Shown piece after piece: positions 1 to 10,729 of a stretch of 64,000 bases of DNA. Positions within the stretch are counted from its first letter, which is position 1; every line of letters starts with the position of its first letter. The translations under genes and the position numbers were made by a program. The notes under the pieces are model-generated. The model had not been told where the DNA came from. It worked only from the letters and a program-made list of their open reading frames with translations, and did not search any database. The stretch is taken from contig NC_079883.1 of the NCBI RefSeq assembly GCF_029227915.1, positions 186,001-250,000 on the forward strand. The letters run 5' to 3'. This DNA is from Hydractinia symbiolongicarpus (taxonomy: Eukaryota > Cnidaria > Hydrozoa > Anthoathecata > Hydractiniidae).

Positions 1-324
1 ATGAAAACATTTTTGAAAACTACAAGTCTCATGCGTTTTAGTGGTGAAAAGATAATTTAAAAAATCGTTCTGGAAATGAGTTTACTCCCTGGGTATTTTC
101 TTTGTATACTTTTGACTATACGGGCCGAGTCCGGGAATTACGGGAATTCGCGGGTTTTCGTTTGCCGGCGATTAAACTTCTTTTATTCAGCGTCTCATCA
201 AAAATGAAAACATTTTTGAAAACTACAAGTCTCGTGCGTTTTAGTGGTGAAAAGATAATTTAAAAAATCGTTCTGGAAATGAGTTTACTCGCAGGGTACT
301 TTCTTTGTATACTTTTGACTATAC

Positions 325-357
325 GGGCCGAGTCCGGGATTTACGGGAAATCGCGGG
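325..357 (+). other. Four phased CGGG blocks, possible G-quadruplex (example)
   Basis: GGG runs lie at 325-327, 336-338, 345-347 and 355-357, all on the + strand, with spacers of 8, 6 and 7 nt. The first spacer is one base over the usual 7-nt loop limit for a canonical G-quadruplex search, so strict scans may miss it. The same four runs sit at monomer positions 122, 133, 142 and 152 in most monomers. The O type (TCTAGGATTT and ATCTCGGATT) and the type with ACGGAAAATAGCAGG lose two of the four. Confidence 0.6.
334..356. other. Dyad D1 in the G+C-rich island (example)
   Basis: Arms CCGGGATTT and AAATCGCGG flank a 5-nt ACGGG centre. Eight of nine pairs match; the ninth (monomer positions 134 and 150) is G opposite G. 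The element recurs in most monomers with type-specific changes. At 27502-27524 and its relatives (AAATCCCGG right arm) the stem is perfect. Monomers reading GCCAAGCACGGG lose the outermost pair, and those reading ACGGAAAATAGCAGG lose most of the stem. It could form a short hairpin or be a symmetric binding site; no function is shown by the sequence. Confidence 0.7.
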
Positions 358-400
358 TTTTCGTTTGCCGGCGATTAAACATCTTTTATTCAGCGTCTCA

Positions 401-422
401 TCAAAAATGAAAACATTTTTGA
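401..422. other. Dyad D2 across the monomer junction (example)
   Basis: A perfect inverted repeat: TCAAAAATG, a 4-nt AAAA centre, then CATTTTTGA. It straddles monomer position 203/1 and occurs at most of the 315 junctions. Variants weaken it by one pair: AAAAGTG left arms give a G-T pair, AAAAATA left arms a mismatch, and CATATTTG right arms a mismatch. The A and T runs are spaced near 10 bp, which would also favour intrinsic curvature. Confidence 0.75.
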
Positions 423-609
423 AAACTACAAGTCTCATGCGTTTTAGTGGTGAAAAGATAATTTAAAAAATCGTTCTGGAAATGAGTTTACTCCCTGGGT
501 ATTTTCTTTGTATACTTTTGACTATACGGGCCGAGTCCGGGAATTACGGGAATTCGCGGGTTTTCGTTTGCCGGCGATTAAACTTCTTTTATTCAGCGTC
601 TCATCAAAA

Positions 610-782
610 ATGAAAACATTTTTGAAAACTACAAGTCTCATGCGTTTTAGTGGTGAAAAGATAATTTAAAAAATCGTTCTGGAAATGAGTTTACTCACAG
701 GGTAATTTCTTCGTATATATTCGACTATACGGGCCAAGCCCGGGATTTACGGGAAATCGCGGGAAATCGCGTCTCATCAAAA
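610..782 (+). repeat. 173-bp deleted C-type monomer
   Basis: The only large indel in the window. GGGAAATCGC at 751-760 is repeated directly at 761-770 and is followed at once by GTCTCATC. Relative to a normal C monomer, monomer positions 152-191 (40 bp, including GCCGGC and ATTAAA) are replaced by a second copy of the 10-mer, a net loss of 30 bp. No other monomer in the window shows this junction. Confidence 0.9.
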
Positions 783-3421
783 ATGAAAACATTTTTGAAA
801 ACTACAAGTCTCATGTGTTTTAGTGGTGAAAAGATAATTTAAAAAATCGTTCTGGAAATGAGTTTACTCCCTGGGTATTTTCTTTGTATACTTTTGACTA
901 TACGGGCCGAGTCCGGGAATTACGGGAATTCGCGGGTTTTCGTTTGCCGGCGATTAAACTTCTTTTATTCAGCGTCTCATCAAAAATGAAAACATTTTTG
1001 AAAACTACAAGTCTCATGCGTTTTAGTGGTGAAAAGATAATTTAAAAAATCGTTCTGGAAATGAGTTTACTCACAGGGTAATTTCTTCGTATATATTCGA
1101 CTATACGGGCCGAGCCCGGGATTTACGGGAAATCGCGGGTTTTCGTTTGCCGGCGATTAAACTTCTTTTATTCAGCGTCTCATCAAAAATGAAAACATTT
1201 TTGAAAACTACAAGTCTCATGCGTTGTAGTGGCGAAAAAATAATTTAAAAAATCGTTCGGGAAATGAGTTTACTCCCTGGGTACTTTCTCTGTATACTTT
1301 CGACTATACGGGCCGAGTCTAGGATTTACGGGAAATCTCGGATTTTCGTTTGCCGGCGATTAAACTTCTTTTATTCAGCGTCTCATCAAAAATGAAAATA
1401 TTTTTAAAAACTACAAGTCTCATACGTTTTAGTGGTGAAAAGATAATTTAAAAAATCGTTCTGGAAATGAGTTTACTCCCTGGGTATTTTCTTTGTATAC
1501 TTTTGACTATACGGGCCGAGTCCGGGAATTACGGGAATTCGCGGGTTTTCGTTTGCCGGCGATTAAACTTCTTTTATTCAGCGTCTCATCAAAAATGAAA
1601 ACATTTTTGAAAACTACAAGTCTCGTGCGTTTTAGTGGTGAAAAGATAATTTAAAAAATCGTTCTGGAAATGAGTTTACTCGCAGGGTACTTTCTTTGTA
1701 TACTTTTGACTATACGGGCCGAGTCCGGGATTTACGGGAAATCGCGGGTTTTCGTTTGCCGGCGATTAAACATCTTTTATTCAGCGTCTCATCAAAAATG
1801 AAAACATTTTTGAAAACTACAAGTCTCATGCGTTTTAGTGGTGAAAAGATAATTTAAAAAATCGTTCTGGAAATGAGTTTACTCCCTGGGTATTTTCTTT
1901 GTATACTTTTGACTATACGGGCCGAGTCCGGGAATTACGGGAATTCGCGGGTTTTCGTTTGCCGGCGATTAAACTTCTTTTATTCAGCGTCTCATCAAAA
2001 ATGAAAACATTTTTGAAAACTACAAGTCTCGTGCGTTTTAGTGGTGAAAAGATAATTTAAAAAATCGTTCTGGAAATGAGTTTACTCGCAGGGTACTTTC
2101 TTTGTATACTTTTGACTATACGGGCCGAGTCCGGGATTTACGGGAAATCGCGGGTTTTCGTTTGCCGGCGATTAAACATCTTTTATTCAGCGTCTCATCA
2201 AAAATGAAAACATTTTTGAAAACTACAAGTCTCATGCGTTTTAGTGGTGAAAAGATAATTTAAAAAATCGTTCTGGAAATGAGTTTACTCCCTGGGTATT
2301 TTCTTTGTATACTTTTGACTATACGGGCCGAGTCCGGGAATTACGGGAATTCGCGGGTTTTCGTTTGCCGGCGATTAAACTTCTTTTATTCAGCGTCTCA
2401 TCAAAAATGAAAACATTTTTGAAAACTACAAGTCTCATGCGTTTTAGTGGTGAAAAGATAATTTAAAAAATCGTTCTGGAAATGAGTTTACTCACAGGGT
2501 AATTTCTTCGTATATATTCGACTATACGGGCCAAGCCCGGGATTTACGGGAAATCGCGGGTTTTCGTTTGCCGGCGATTAAACATCTTTTATTCAGCGTC
2601 TCATCAAAAATGAAAACATTTTTGAAAACTACAAGTCTCATGCGTTTTAGTGGTGAAAAGATAATTTAAAAAATCGTTCTGGAAATGAGTTTACTCCCCG
2701 GGTATTTTCTCTGTATACTTTCGACTATACGGGCCGAGTCTAGGATTTACGGGAAATCTCGGATTTTCGTTTGCCGGCGAATAAACTTCTTTTATTCAGC
2801 GTCTCATCAAAAATGAAAATATTTTTAAAAACTACAAGTCTCATGCGTTTTAGTGGTGAAAAGATAATTTAAAAAATCGTTCTGGAAATGAGTTTACTCC
2901 CTGGGTATTTTCTTTGTATACTTTTGACTATACGGGCCGAGTCCGGGAATTACGGGAATTCGCGGGTTTTCGTTTGCCAACGATTAAACTTCTTTTATTC
3001 AGCGTCTCATCAAAAATGAAAACATTTTTGAAAACTACAAGTCTCGTGCGTTTTAGTGGTGAAAAGATAATTTAAAAAATCGTTCTGGAAATGAGTTTAC
3101 TCGCAGGGTGCTTTCTTTGTATACTTTTGACTATACGGGCCGAGTCCGGGATTTACGGGAAATCGCAGGTTTTCGTTTGCCGGCGATTAAACATCTTTTA
3201 TTCAGCGTCTCATCAAAAATGAAAACATTTTTGAAAACTACAAGTCTCATGCGTTTTAGTGGTGAAAAGATAATTTAAAAAATCGTTCTGGAAATGAGTT
3301 TACTCCCTGGGTATTTTCTTTGTATACTTTTGACTATACGGGCCGAGTTTAAGATTTACGGGAAATCTCGGATTTTCGTTTGCCGGCGATTAAACTTCTT
3401 TTATTCAGCGTCTCATCAAAA

Positions 3422-4842
3422 ATGAAAACATTTTTGAAAACTACAAGTCTCATGCGTTTTAGTGGTGAAAAGATAATTTAAAAAATCGTTCTGGAAATGA
3501 GTTTACTCCCTGGGTATTTTCTTTGTATACTTTTGACTATACGGGCGGAGTCCGGGATTTACGGGATTTCGCGGGTTTTCGTTTGCCGGCGATTAAACTT
3601 CCTTTATTCAGCGTCTCATCAAAAATGAAAACATTTTTGAAAACTACAAGTCTCCTGCGTTTTAGTGGTGAAAAGATAATTTAAAAAATCATTCTGGAAA
3701 TGAGTTTACTCGCAGGGTACTTTCTTTGTATACTTTTGACTATACGGGCCGAGCCCGGGATTTACGGGAAATCGCGGGTTTTCGTTTGCCGGCGATTAAA
3801 CTTCTTTTATTCAGCGTCTCATCAAAAATGAAAACATTTTTGAAAACTACAAGTCTCATGCGTTGTAGTGGCGAAAAAATAATTTAAAAAATCGTTCGGG
3901 AAATGAGTTTACTCCCTGGGTACTTTCTCTGTATACTTTCGACTATACGGGCCGAGTCTAGGATTTACGGGAAATCTCGGATTTTCGTTTGCCGGCGATT
4001 AAACTTCTTTTATTCAGCGTCTCATCAAAAATGAAAATATTTTTAAAAACTACAAGTCTCATGCGTTTTAGTGGTGAAAAGATAATTTAAAAAATCGTTC
4101 TGGAAATGAGTTTACTCCCTGGGTATTTTCTTTGTATACTTTTGACTATACGGGCCGAGTCCGGGAATTACGGGAATTCGCGGGTTTTCGTTTGCCGGCG
4201 ATTAAACTTCTTTTATTCAGCGTCTCATCAAAAATGAAAACATTTTTGAAAACTACAAGTCTCGTGCGTTTTAGTGGTGAAAAGATAATTTAAAAAATCG
4301 TTCTGGAAATGAGTTTACTCGCAGGGTACTTTCTTTGTATACTTTTGACTATACGGGCCGAGTCCGGGATTTACGGGAAATCGCAGGTTTTCGTTTGCCG
4401 GCGATTAAACATCTTTTATTCAGCGTCTCATCAAAAATGAAAACATTTTTGAAAACTACAAGTCTCATGCGTTTTAGTGGTGAAAAGATAATTTAAAAAA
4501 TCGTTCTGGAAATGAGTTTACTCCCTGGGTATTTTCTTTGTATACTTTTGACTATACGGGCCGAGTCCGGGAATTACGGGAATTCGCGGGTTTTCGTTTG
4601 CCGGCGATTAAACTTCTTTTATTCAGCGTCTCATCAAAAATGAAAACATTTTTGAAAACTACAAGTCTCATGCGTTTTAGTGGTGAAAAGATAATTTAAA
4701 AAATCGTTCTGGAAATGAGTTTACTCACAGGGTAATTTCTTCGTATATATTCGACTATACGGGCCAAGCCCGGGATTTACGGGAAATCGCGGGTTTTCGT
4801 TTGCTGGCGATTAAACATCTTTTATTCAGCGTCTCATCAAAA
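3422..4842 (+). repeat. 7-monomer block P-Q-O-A-B-A-C, copy 1
   Basis: Seven monomers whose order is repeated at 8091-9511, displaced by 4669 bp (23 x 203). The marker changes are GGGCGGAGTCC with CTTCCTTTA in P, CTCCTGCG in Q and GTTGTAGTGG in O. The copies differ by several substitutions; for example the A monomer begins ATGAAAATA at 4031 but ATGAAAACA at 8700. This duplication is therefore older than the ones further right. Confidence 0.8.
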
Positions 4843-5248
4843 ATGAAAACATTTTTGAAAACTACAAGTCTCATGCGTTTTAGTGGTGAAAAGATAATTT
4901 AAAAAATCGTTCTGGAAATGAATTTACTCCCCGGGTATTTTCTTTGTATACTTTTGACTATACGGGCCGAGTCCGGGAATTACGGGAATTCGCGGGTTTT
5001 CGTTTGCCGGCGATTAAACTTCTTTTATTCAGCGTCTCATCAAAAATGAAAACATTTTTGAAAACTACAAGTCTCGTGCGTTTTAGTGGTGAAAAGATAA
5101 TTTAAAAAATCGTTCTGGAAATGAGTTTACTCGCTGGGTACTTTCTTTGTATACTTTTGACTATACGGGCCGAGTCCGGGATTTACGGGAAATCGCGGGT
5201 TTTCCTTTGCCAGCGATTAAACATCTTTTATTCAGCGTCTCATCAAAA

Positions 5249-6466
5249 ATGAAAACATTTTTGAAAACTACAAGTCTCATGCGTTTTAGTGGTGAAAAGA
5301 TAATTTAAAAAATCGTTATGGAAATGAGTTTACTCGCAGGGTACTTTCTTTGTATACTTTTGACTATACGGGCCGAGTCCGGGATTTACGGGAAATCGCG
5401 GGTTTTCGCTTGCCGGCGATTAACCTTTTTTTATTCAGCGTCTCATCAAAAATGAAAACATTTTTGAAAACTACAAGTCTCATGCGTTTTAGTGGTTAAA
5501 AGATAATTTAAAAAATCGTTCTGGAAATGAGTTTACTCCCTTGGTATTTTCTTTGTATACTTTTGACTATACGGGCGGAGTCCGGGATTTACGGGAATTC
5601 CCGGGTTTTCGTTTGCCGGCGATTAAACTTCCTTTATTCAGCGTCTCATCAAAAATGAAAACATTTTTGAAAACTACAAGTCTCCTGCGTTTTAGTGGTG
5701 AAAAGATAATTTAAAAAATCGTTCTGGAAATGAGTTTACTCGCAGGGTACTTTCTTTGTATACTTTTGACTATACGGGCCGAGTCCGGGATTTACGGGAA
5801 ATCGCGGGTTTTCCTTTGCCAGCGATTAAACATCTTTTATTCAGCGTCTCATCAAAAATGAAAACATTTTTGAAAACTACAAGTCTCATGCGTTTTAGTG
5901 GTGAAAAGATAATTTAAAAAATCGTTATGGAAATGAGTTTACTCGCAGGGTACTTTCTTTGTATACTTTTGACTATACGGGCCGAGTCCGGGATTTACGG
6001 GAAATCGCGGGTTTTCGCTTGCCGGCGATTAACCTTTTTTTATTCAGCGTCTCATCAAAAATGAAAACATTTTTGAAAACTACAAGTCTCATGCGTTTTA
6101 GTGGTTAAAAGATAATTTAAAAAATCGTTCTGGAAATGAGTTTACTCCCTTGGTATTTTCTTTGTATACTTTTGACTATACGGGCGGAGTCCGGGATTTA
6201 CGGGAATTCCCGGGTTTTCGTTTGCCGGCGATTAAACTTCCTTTATTCAGCGTCTCATCAAAAATGAAAACATTTTTGAAAACTACAAGTCTCCTGCGTT
6301 TTAGTGGTGAAAAGATAATTTAAAAAATCGTTCTGGAAATGAGTTTACTCGCAGGGTACTTTCTTTGTATACTTTTGACTATACGGGCCGAGCCCGGGAT
6401 TTACGGGAAATCGCGGGTTTTCGTTTGCCGGCGATTAAACTTCTTTTATTCAGCGTCTCATCAAAA
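5249..6466 (+). repeat. 609-bp 3-mer tandem duplication (R-P-Q)
   Basis: Monomers R (CGTTATGG, TTAACCTTTTTTTATT), P (GTGGTTAAAAG, CCCTTGGTATT) and Q (CTCCTGCG) at 5249-5857 are repeated at 5858-6466. The private changes GTGGTTAAAAG and CCCTTGG recur exactly 609 bp apart. Confidence 0.85.
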
Positions 6467-8090
6467 ATGAAAACATTTTTGAAAACTACAAGTCTCATAC
6501 GTTTTAGTGGTGAAAAAATAATTTAAAAAATCGTTCGGGAAATGAGTTTCCCCCCTGGGTATTTTCTTTGTATACTTTTGACTATACGGGCCGAGTCCGG
6601 GATTTACGGGAAATCGCGGGTGTTCGTTTGCCGGCCATTAAACTTCTTTTATTCCGCATCTCATCAAAAATAAAAACATTTTTGAAAACTACAAGTCTCA
6701 TGCGTTTTAGTGGTGAAAAGATAATATAAAAAATCGTTCTGGAAAGGAGTTTACTCACAGGGTACTTTCTTTGTATATACTCGACTATACGGGCCAAGCA
6801 CGGGATTTACGGGAATTCGCGGGTTTTCGTTTGCCGGCGATTAAACTTCTTTTATTCAGCGTCTCATCAAAAATGAAAACATTTTTGAAAACTACAAGTC
6901 TCGTGCGTTTTAGTGGTGAAAAGATAATTTAAAAAATCGTTCTGGAAATGAGTTTACTCGCTGGGTACTTTCTTTGTATACTTTTGACTATACGGGCCGA
7001 GTCCGGGATTTACGGGAAATCGCGGGTTTTCCTTTGCCAGCGATTAAACATCTTTTATTCAGCGTCTCATCAAAAATGAAAACATTTTTGAAAACTACAA
7101 GTCTCATGCGTTTTAGTGGTGAAAAGATAATTTAAAAAATCGTTATGGAAATGAGTTTACTCGCAGGGTACTTTCTTTGTATGCTTTTGACTATACGGGC
7201 CGAGTCCGGGATTTACAGGAAATCGCGGGTTTTCGCTTGCCGGCGATTAACCTTTTTTTATTCAGCGTCTCATCAAAAATGAAAACATTTTTGAAAACTA
7301 CAAGTCTCATGCGTTTTAGTGGTGAAAAGATAATTTAAAAAATCGTTCTGGAAATGAGTTTACTCCCTTGGTATTTTCTTTATATACTTTTGACTATACG
7401 GGCGGAGTCCGGGATTTACGGGAATTCCCGGGTTTTCGTTTGCCGGCGATTAAACTTCCTTTATTCAGCGTCTCATCAAAAATGAAAACATTTTTGAAAA
7501 CTACAAGTCTCCTGCGTTTTAGTGGTGAAAAGATAATTTAAAAAATCGTTCTGGAAATGAGTTTACTCGCAGGGTACTTTCTTTGTATACTTTTGACTAT
7601 ACGGGCCGAGCCCGGGATTTACGGGAAATCGCGGGTTTTCGTTTGCCGGCGATTAAACTTCTTTTATTCAGCGTCTCATCAAAAATGAAAACATTTTAGA
7701 AAACTACAAGTCTCATACGTTTTAGTGGTGAAAAAATAATTTAAAAAATCGTTCGGGAAATGAGTTTCCCCCCTGGGTATTTTCTTTGTATACTTTTGAC
7801 TATACGGGCCGAGTCCGGGATTTACGGGAAATCGCGGGTGTTCGTTTGCCGGCGATTAAACTTCTTTTATTCCGCATCTCATCAAAAATGAAAACATTTT
7901 TGAAAACTACAAGTCTCATGCGTTTTAGTGGTGAAAAGATAATATAAAAAATCGTTCTGGAAAGGAGTTTACTCACAGGGTACTTTCTTTGTATATACTC
8001 GACTATACGGGCCAAGCACGGGATTTACGGAAAATCGCGGGTTTTCGTTTGCCGGCGATTAAACTTCTTTTATTCAGCGTCTCATCAAAA
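5858..8090 (+). repeat. 1218-bp 6-mer repeat R-P-Q-S-T-B
   Basis: R, P, Q, S, T and B monomers at 5858-7075 recur from 7076. S carries GTTTCCCCCCTGGG and T carries TAATATAAA with AAAGGAG. S starts at 6467 and 7685, T at 6670 and 7888, a displacement of exactly 6 x 203. The second copy stops after T: position 8091 starts a P monomer instead of B. S and T also recur at 11136-11541. The TAATATAAA change in T removes a minus-strand stop and opens a 71-codon frame that I do not regard as a gene. Confidence 0.85.
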
Positions 8091-9511
8091 ATGAAAACAT
8101 TTTTGAAAACTACAAGTCTCATGCGTTTTAGTGGTGAAAAGATAATTTAAAAAATCGTTCTGGAAATGAGTTTACTCCCTGGGTATTTTCTTTGTATACT
8201 TTTGAATATACGGGCGGAGTCCGAGATTTACGGGATTTCGCGGGTTTTCGTTTGCCGGCGATTAAACTTCCTTTATTCAGCGTCTCATCAAAAATGAAAA
8301 CATTTTTGAAAAGTACAAGTCTCCTGCGTTTTAGTGGTGAAAAGATAATTTAAAAAATCGTTCTGGAAATGAGTTTACTCGCAGGGTACTTTCTTTGTAT
8401 ACTTTTGACTATACGGGCCGAGCCCGGGATTTACGGGAAATCGCGGGTTTTCGTTTGCCGGCGATTAAACTTCTTTTATTCAGCGTCTCATCAAAAATGA
8501 AAACATTTTTGAAAACTACAAGTCTCATGCGTTGTAGTGGCGAAAAAATAATTTAAAAAATCGTTCGGGAAATGAGTTTACTCCCTGGGTACTTTCTCTG
8601 TATACTTTCGACTATACGGGCCGAGTCTAGGATTTACGGGAAATCTCGGATTTTCGTTTGCCGGCGATTAAACTTCTTTTATTCAGCGTCTCATCAAAAA
8701 TGAAAACATTTTTGAAAACTACAAGTCTCATGCGTTTTAGTGGTGAAAAGATAATTTAAAAAATCGTTCTGGAAATGAGTTTACTCCCTGGGTATTTTCT
8801 TTGTATACTTTTGACTATACGGGCCGAGTCCGGGAATTACGGGAATTCGCGGGTTTTCGTTTGCCGGCGATTAAACTTCTATTATTCAGCGTCTCATCAA
8901 AAATGAAAACATTTTTGAAAACTACAAGTCTCGTGCGTTTTAGTGGTGAAAAGATAATTTAAAAAATCGTTCTGGAAATGAGTTTACTCGCAGGGTACTT
9001 TCTTTGTATACTTTTGACTATACGGGCCGAGTCCGGGATTTACGGGAAATCGCGGGTTTTCGTTTGCCGGCGATTAAACATCTTTTATTCAGCGTCTCAT
9101 CAAAAATGAAAACATTTTTGAAAACTACAAGTCTCATGCGTTTTAGTGGTCAAAAGATAATTTAAAAAATCGTTCTGGAAATGAGTTTACTCCCTGGGTA
9201 TTTTCTTTGTATACTTTTGACTATACGGGCCGAGTCCGGGAATTACGGGAATTCGCGGGTTTTCGTTTGCCGGCGATTAAACTTCTTTTATTCAGCGTCT
9301 CATCAAAAATGAAAACATTTTTGAAAACTACAAGTCTCATGCGTTTTAGTGGTGAAAAGATAATTTAAAAAATCGTTCTGGAAATGAGTTTACTCACAGG
9401 GTAATTTCTTCGTATATATTCGACTATACGGGCCAAGCCCGGGATTTACGGGAAATCGCGGGTTTTCGTTTGCTGGCGATTAAACATCTTTTATTCAGCG
9501 TCTCATCAAAA
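8091..9511 (+). repeat. 7-monomer block P-Q-O-A-B-A-C, copy 2
   Basis: Counterpart of 3422-4842 with the same monomer order. P here has TCCGAGATTT instead of TCCGGGATTT, and Q has GAAAAGTACAAG. These private changes date from after the block was copied. Confidence 0.8.
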
Positions 9512-10729
9512 ATGAAAACATTTTTGAAAACTACAAGTCTCATGCGTTTTAGTGGTGAAAAGATAATTTAAAAAATCGTTTTGGAAATGAGTTTACTCCC
9601 TGGGTATTTTCTTTGTATACTTTTGACTATACGGGCCGAGTCCGGGAATTACGGGAATTCGCGGGTTTTCGTTTGCCGGCGATTAAACTTCTTTTATTCA
9701 GCGTCTCATCAAAAATGAAAACATTTTTGAAAACTACAAGTCTCGTGCGTTTTAGTGGTGAAAAGATAATTTAAAAAATCGTTCTGGAAATGAGTTTACT
9801 CGCAGGGTACTTTCTTTGTATACTTTTGACTATACGGGCCGAGTCCGGGATTTACGGGAAATCGCGGGTTTTCGTTTGCCGGCGATTAAACATCTTTTAT
9901 TCAGCGTCTCATCAAAAATGAAAACATTTTTAAAAACTACAAGTCTCATGCGTTTTAGTGGTCAAAAGATAATTTAAAAAATCGTTCTGGAAATGAGTTT
10001 ACTCCCTGGGTATTTTCTTTGTATACTTTTGACTATACGGGCCGAGTCCGGGAATTACGGGAATTCGCGGGTTTTCGTTTGCCGGCGATTAAACTTCTTT
10101 TATTCAGCGTCTCATCAAAAATGAAAACATTTTTGAAAACTACAAGTCTCATGCGTTTTAGTGGTGAAAAGATAATTTAAAAAATCGTTCTGGAAATGAG
10201 TTTACTCACAGGGTAATTTCTTCGTATATATTCGACTATACGGGCCAAGCCCGGGATTTACGGGAAATCGCGGGTTTTCGTTTGCTGGCGATTAAACATC
10301 TTTTATTCAGCGTCTCATCAAAAATGAAAACATTTTTTAAAACTACAAGTCTCATGCGTTTTAGTGGTGAAAAGATAATTTAAAAAATCGTTCTGGAAAT
10401 GAGTTTACTCCCTGGGTATTTTCTTTGTATACATTTGACTATACGGGCCGAGTCCGGGAATTAAGGGAATTCGCGGGTTTTCGTTTGCCGGCGATTAAAC
10501 TTCTTTTATTCAGCGTCTCATCAAAAATGAAAACATTTTTGAAAACTACAAGTCTCGTGCGTTTTAGTGGTGAAAAGATAATTTAAAAAATCGTTCTGGA
10601 AATGAGTTTACTCGCTGGGTACTTTCTTTGTATACTTTTGACTATACGGGCCGAGTCCGGGATTTACGGGAAATTGCGGGTTTTCGTTTGCCGGCGATTA
10701 AACATCTTTTATTCAGCGTCTCATCAAAA
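8700..10729 (+). repeat. 812-bp 4-mer HOR (A-B-A-C), about 2.5 copies
   Basis: A, B, A, C monomers run at 8700-9511 and 9512-10323, followed by A and B to 10729. The private change GTGGTCAAAAG in the second A occurs near 9148 and again 812 bp later, showing that the whole 4-mer was copied rather than single monomers. Confidence 0.85.

Larger units (their letters stand above)
204..406 (+). repeat. Reference monomer (B type) used for numbering
   Basis: A typical 203-bp monomer. Landmarks in monomer coordinates: 1-20 A/T tracts with TGAAAAC twice, 12 bp apart; 24-43 a conserved block ending TTTTAGTGG; 54-64 TTTAAA plus an A run; 75-87 GAAATGAGTTTAC; 88-120 the main type-diagnostic stretch; 121-154 four CGGG blocks; 163-168 the palindrome GCCGGC; 171-176 ATTAAA; 191-200 CGTCTCATCA. 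The G+C content is about 64% in 121-170 and about 30% elsewhere. Types are distinguished mainly at 26-36 (CTCATGCG, CTCGTGCG, CTCTTGCG, CTCATACG, CTCCTGCG), 88-120 (CCTGGGTATT, GCAGGGTACT, ACAGGGTACT and others) and 126-154. Confidence 0.95.
1..5248 (+). repeat. Zone 1: A/B/C/O monomer mosaic
   Basis: A (CCTGGGTATT with GGAATTACGGGAATT), B (CTCGTGCG, GCAGGGTACT), C (ACAGGGTAATTTCTTCG) and O (GTTGTAGTGGCG, TCTAGGATTT) monomers alternate. From 1189 the order is O-A-B-A-B-A-C. From 2610 it is O-like, A, B, then an A/O hybrid. From 3422 it is P, Q, O, A, B, A, C. The A monomer after an O usually begins ATGAAAATATTTTTA (1392, 2813, 4031), so the order itself is inherited as a block. The zone also contains the only grossly shortened monomer (610-782). 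Confidence 0.85.

Noticed and set aside
160-172. TTTCGTTTGCCGGCG as a CENP-B box
   Set aside because: The first half (TTTCGTT) matches the mammalian box, but the required A and the CGGG at the correct distance are absent.
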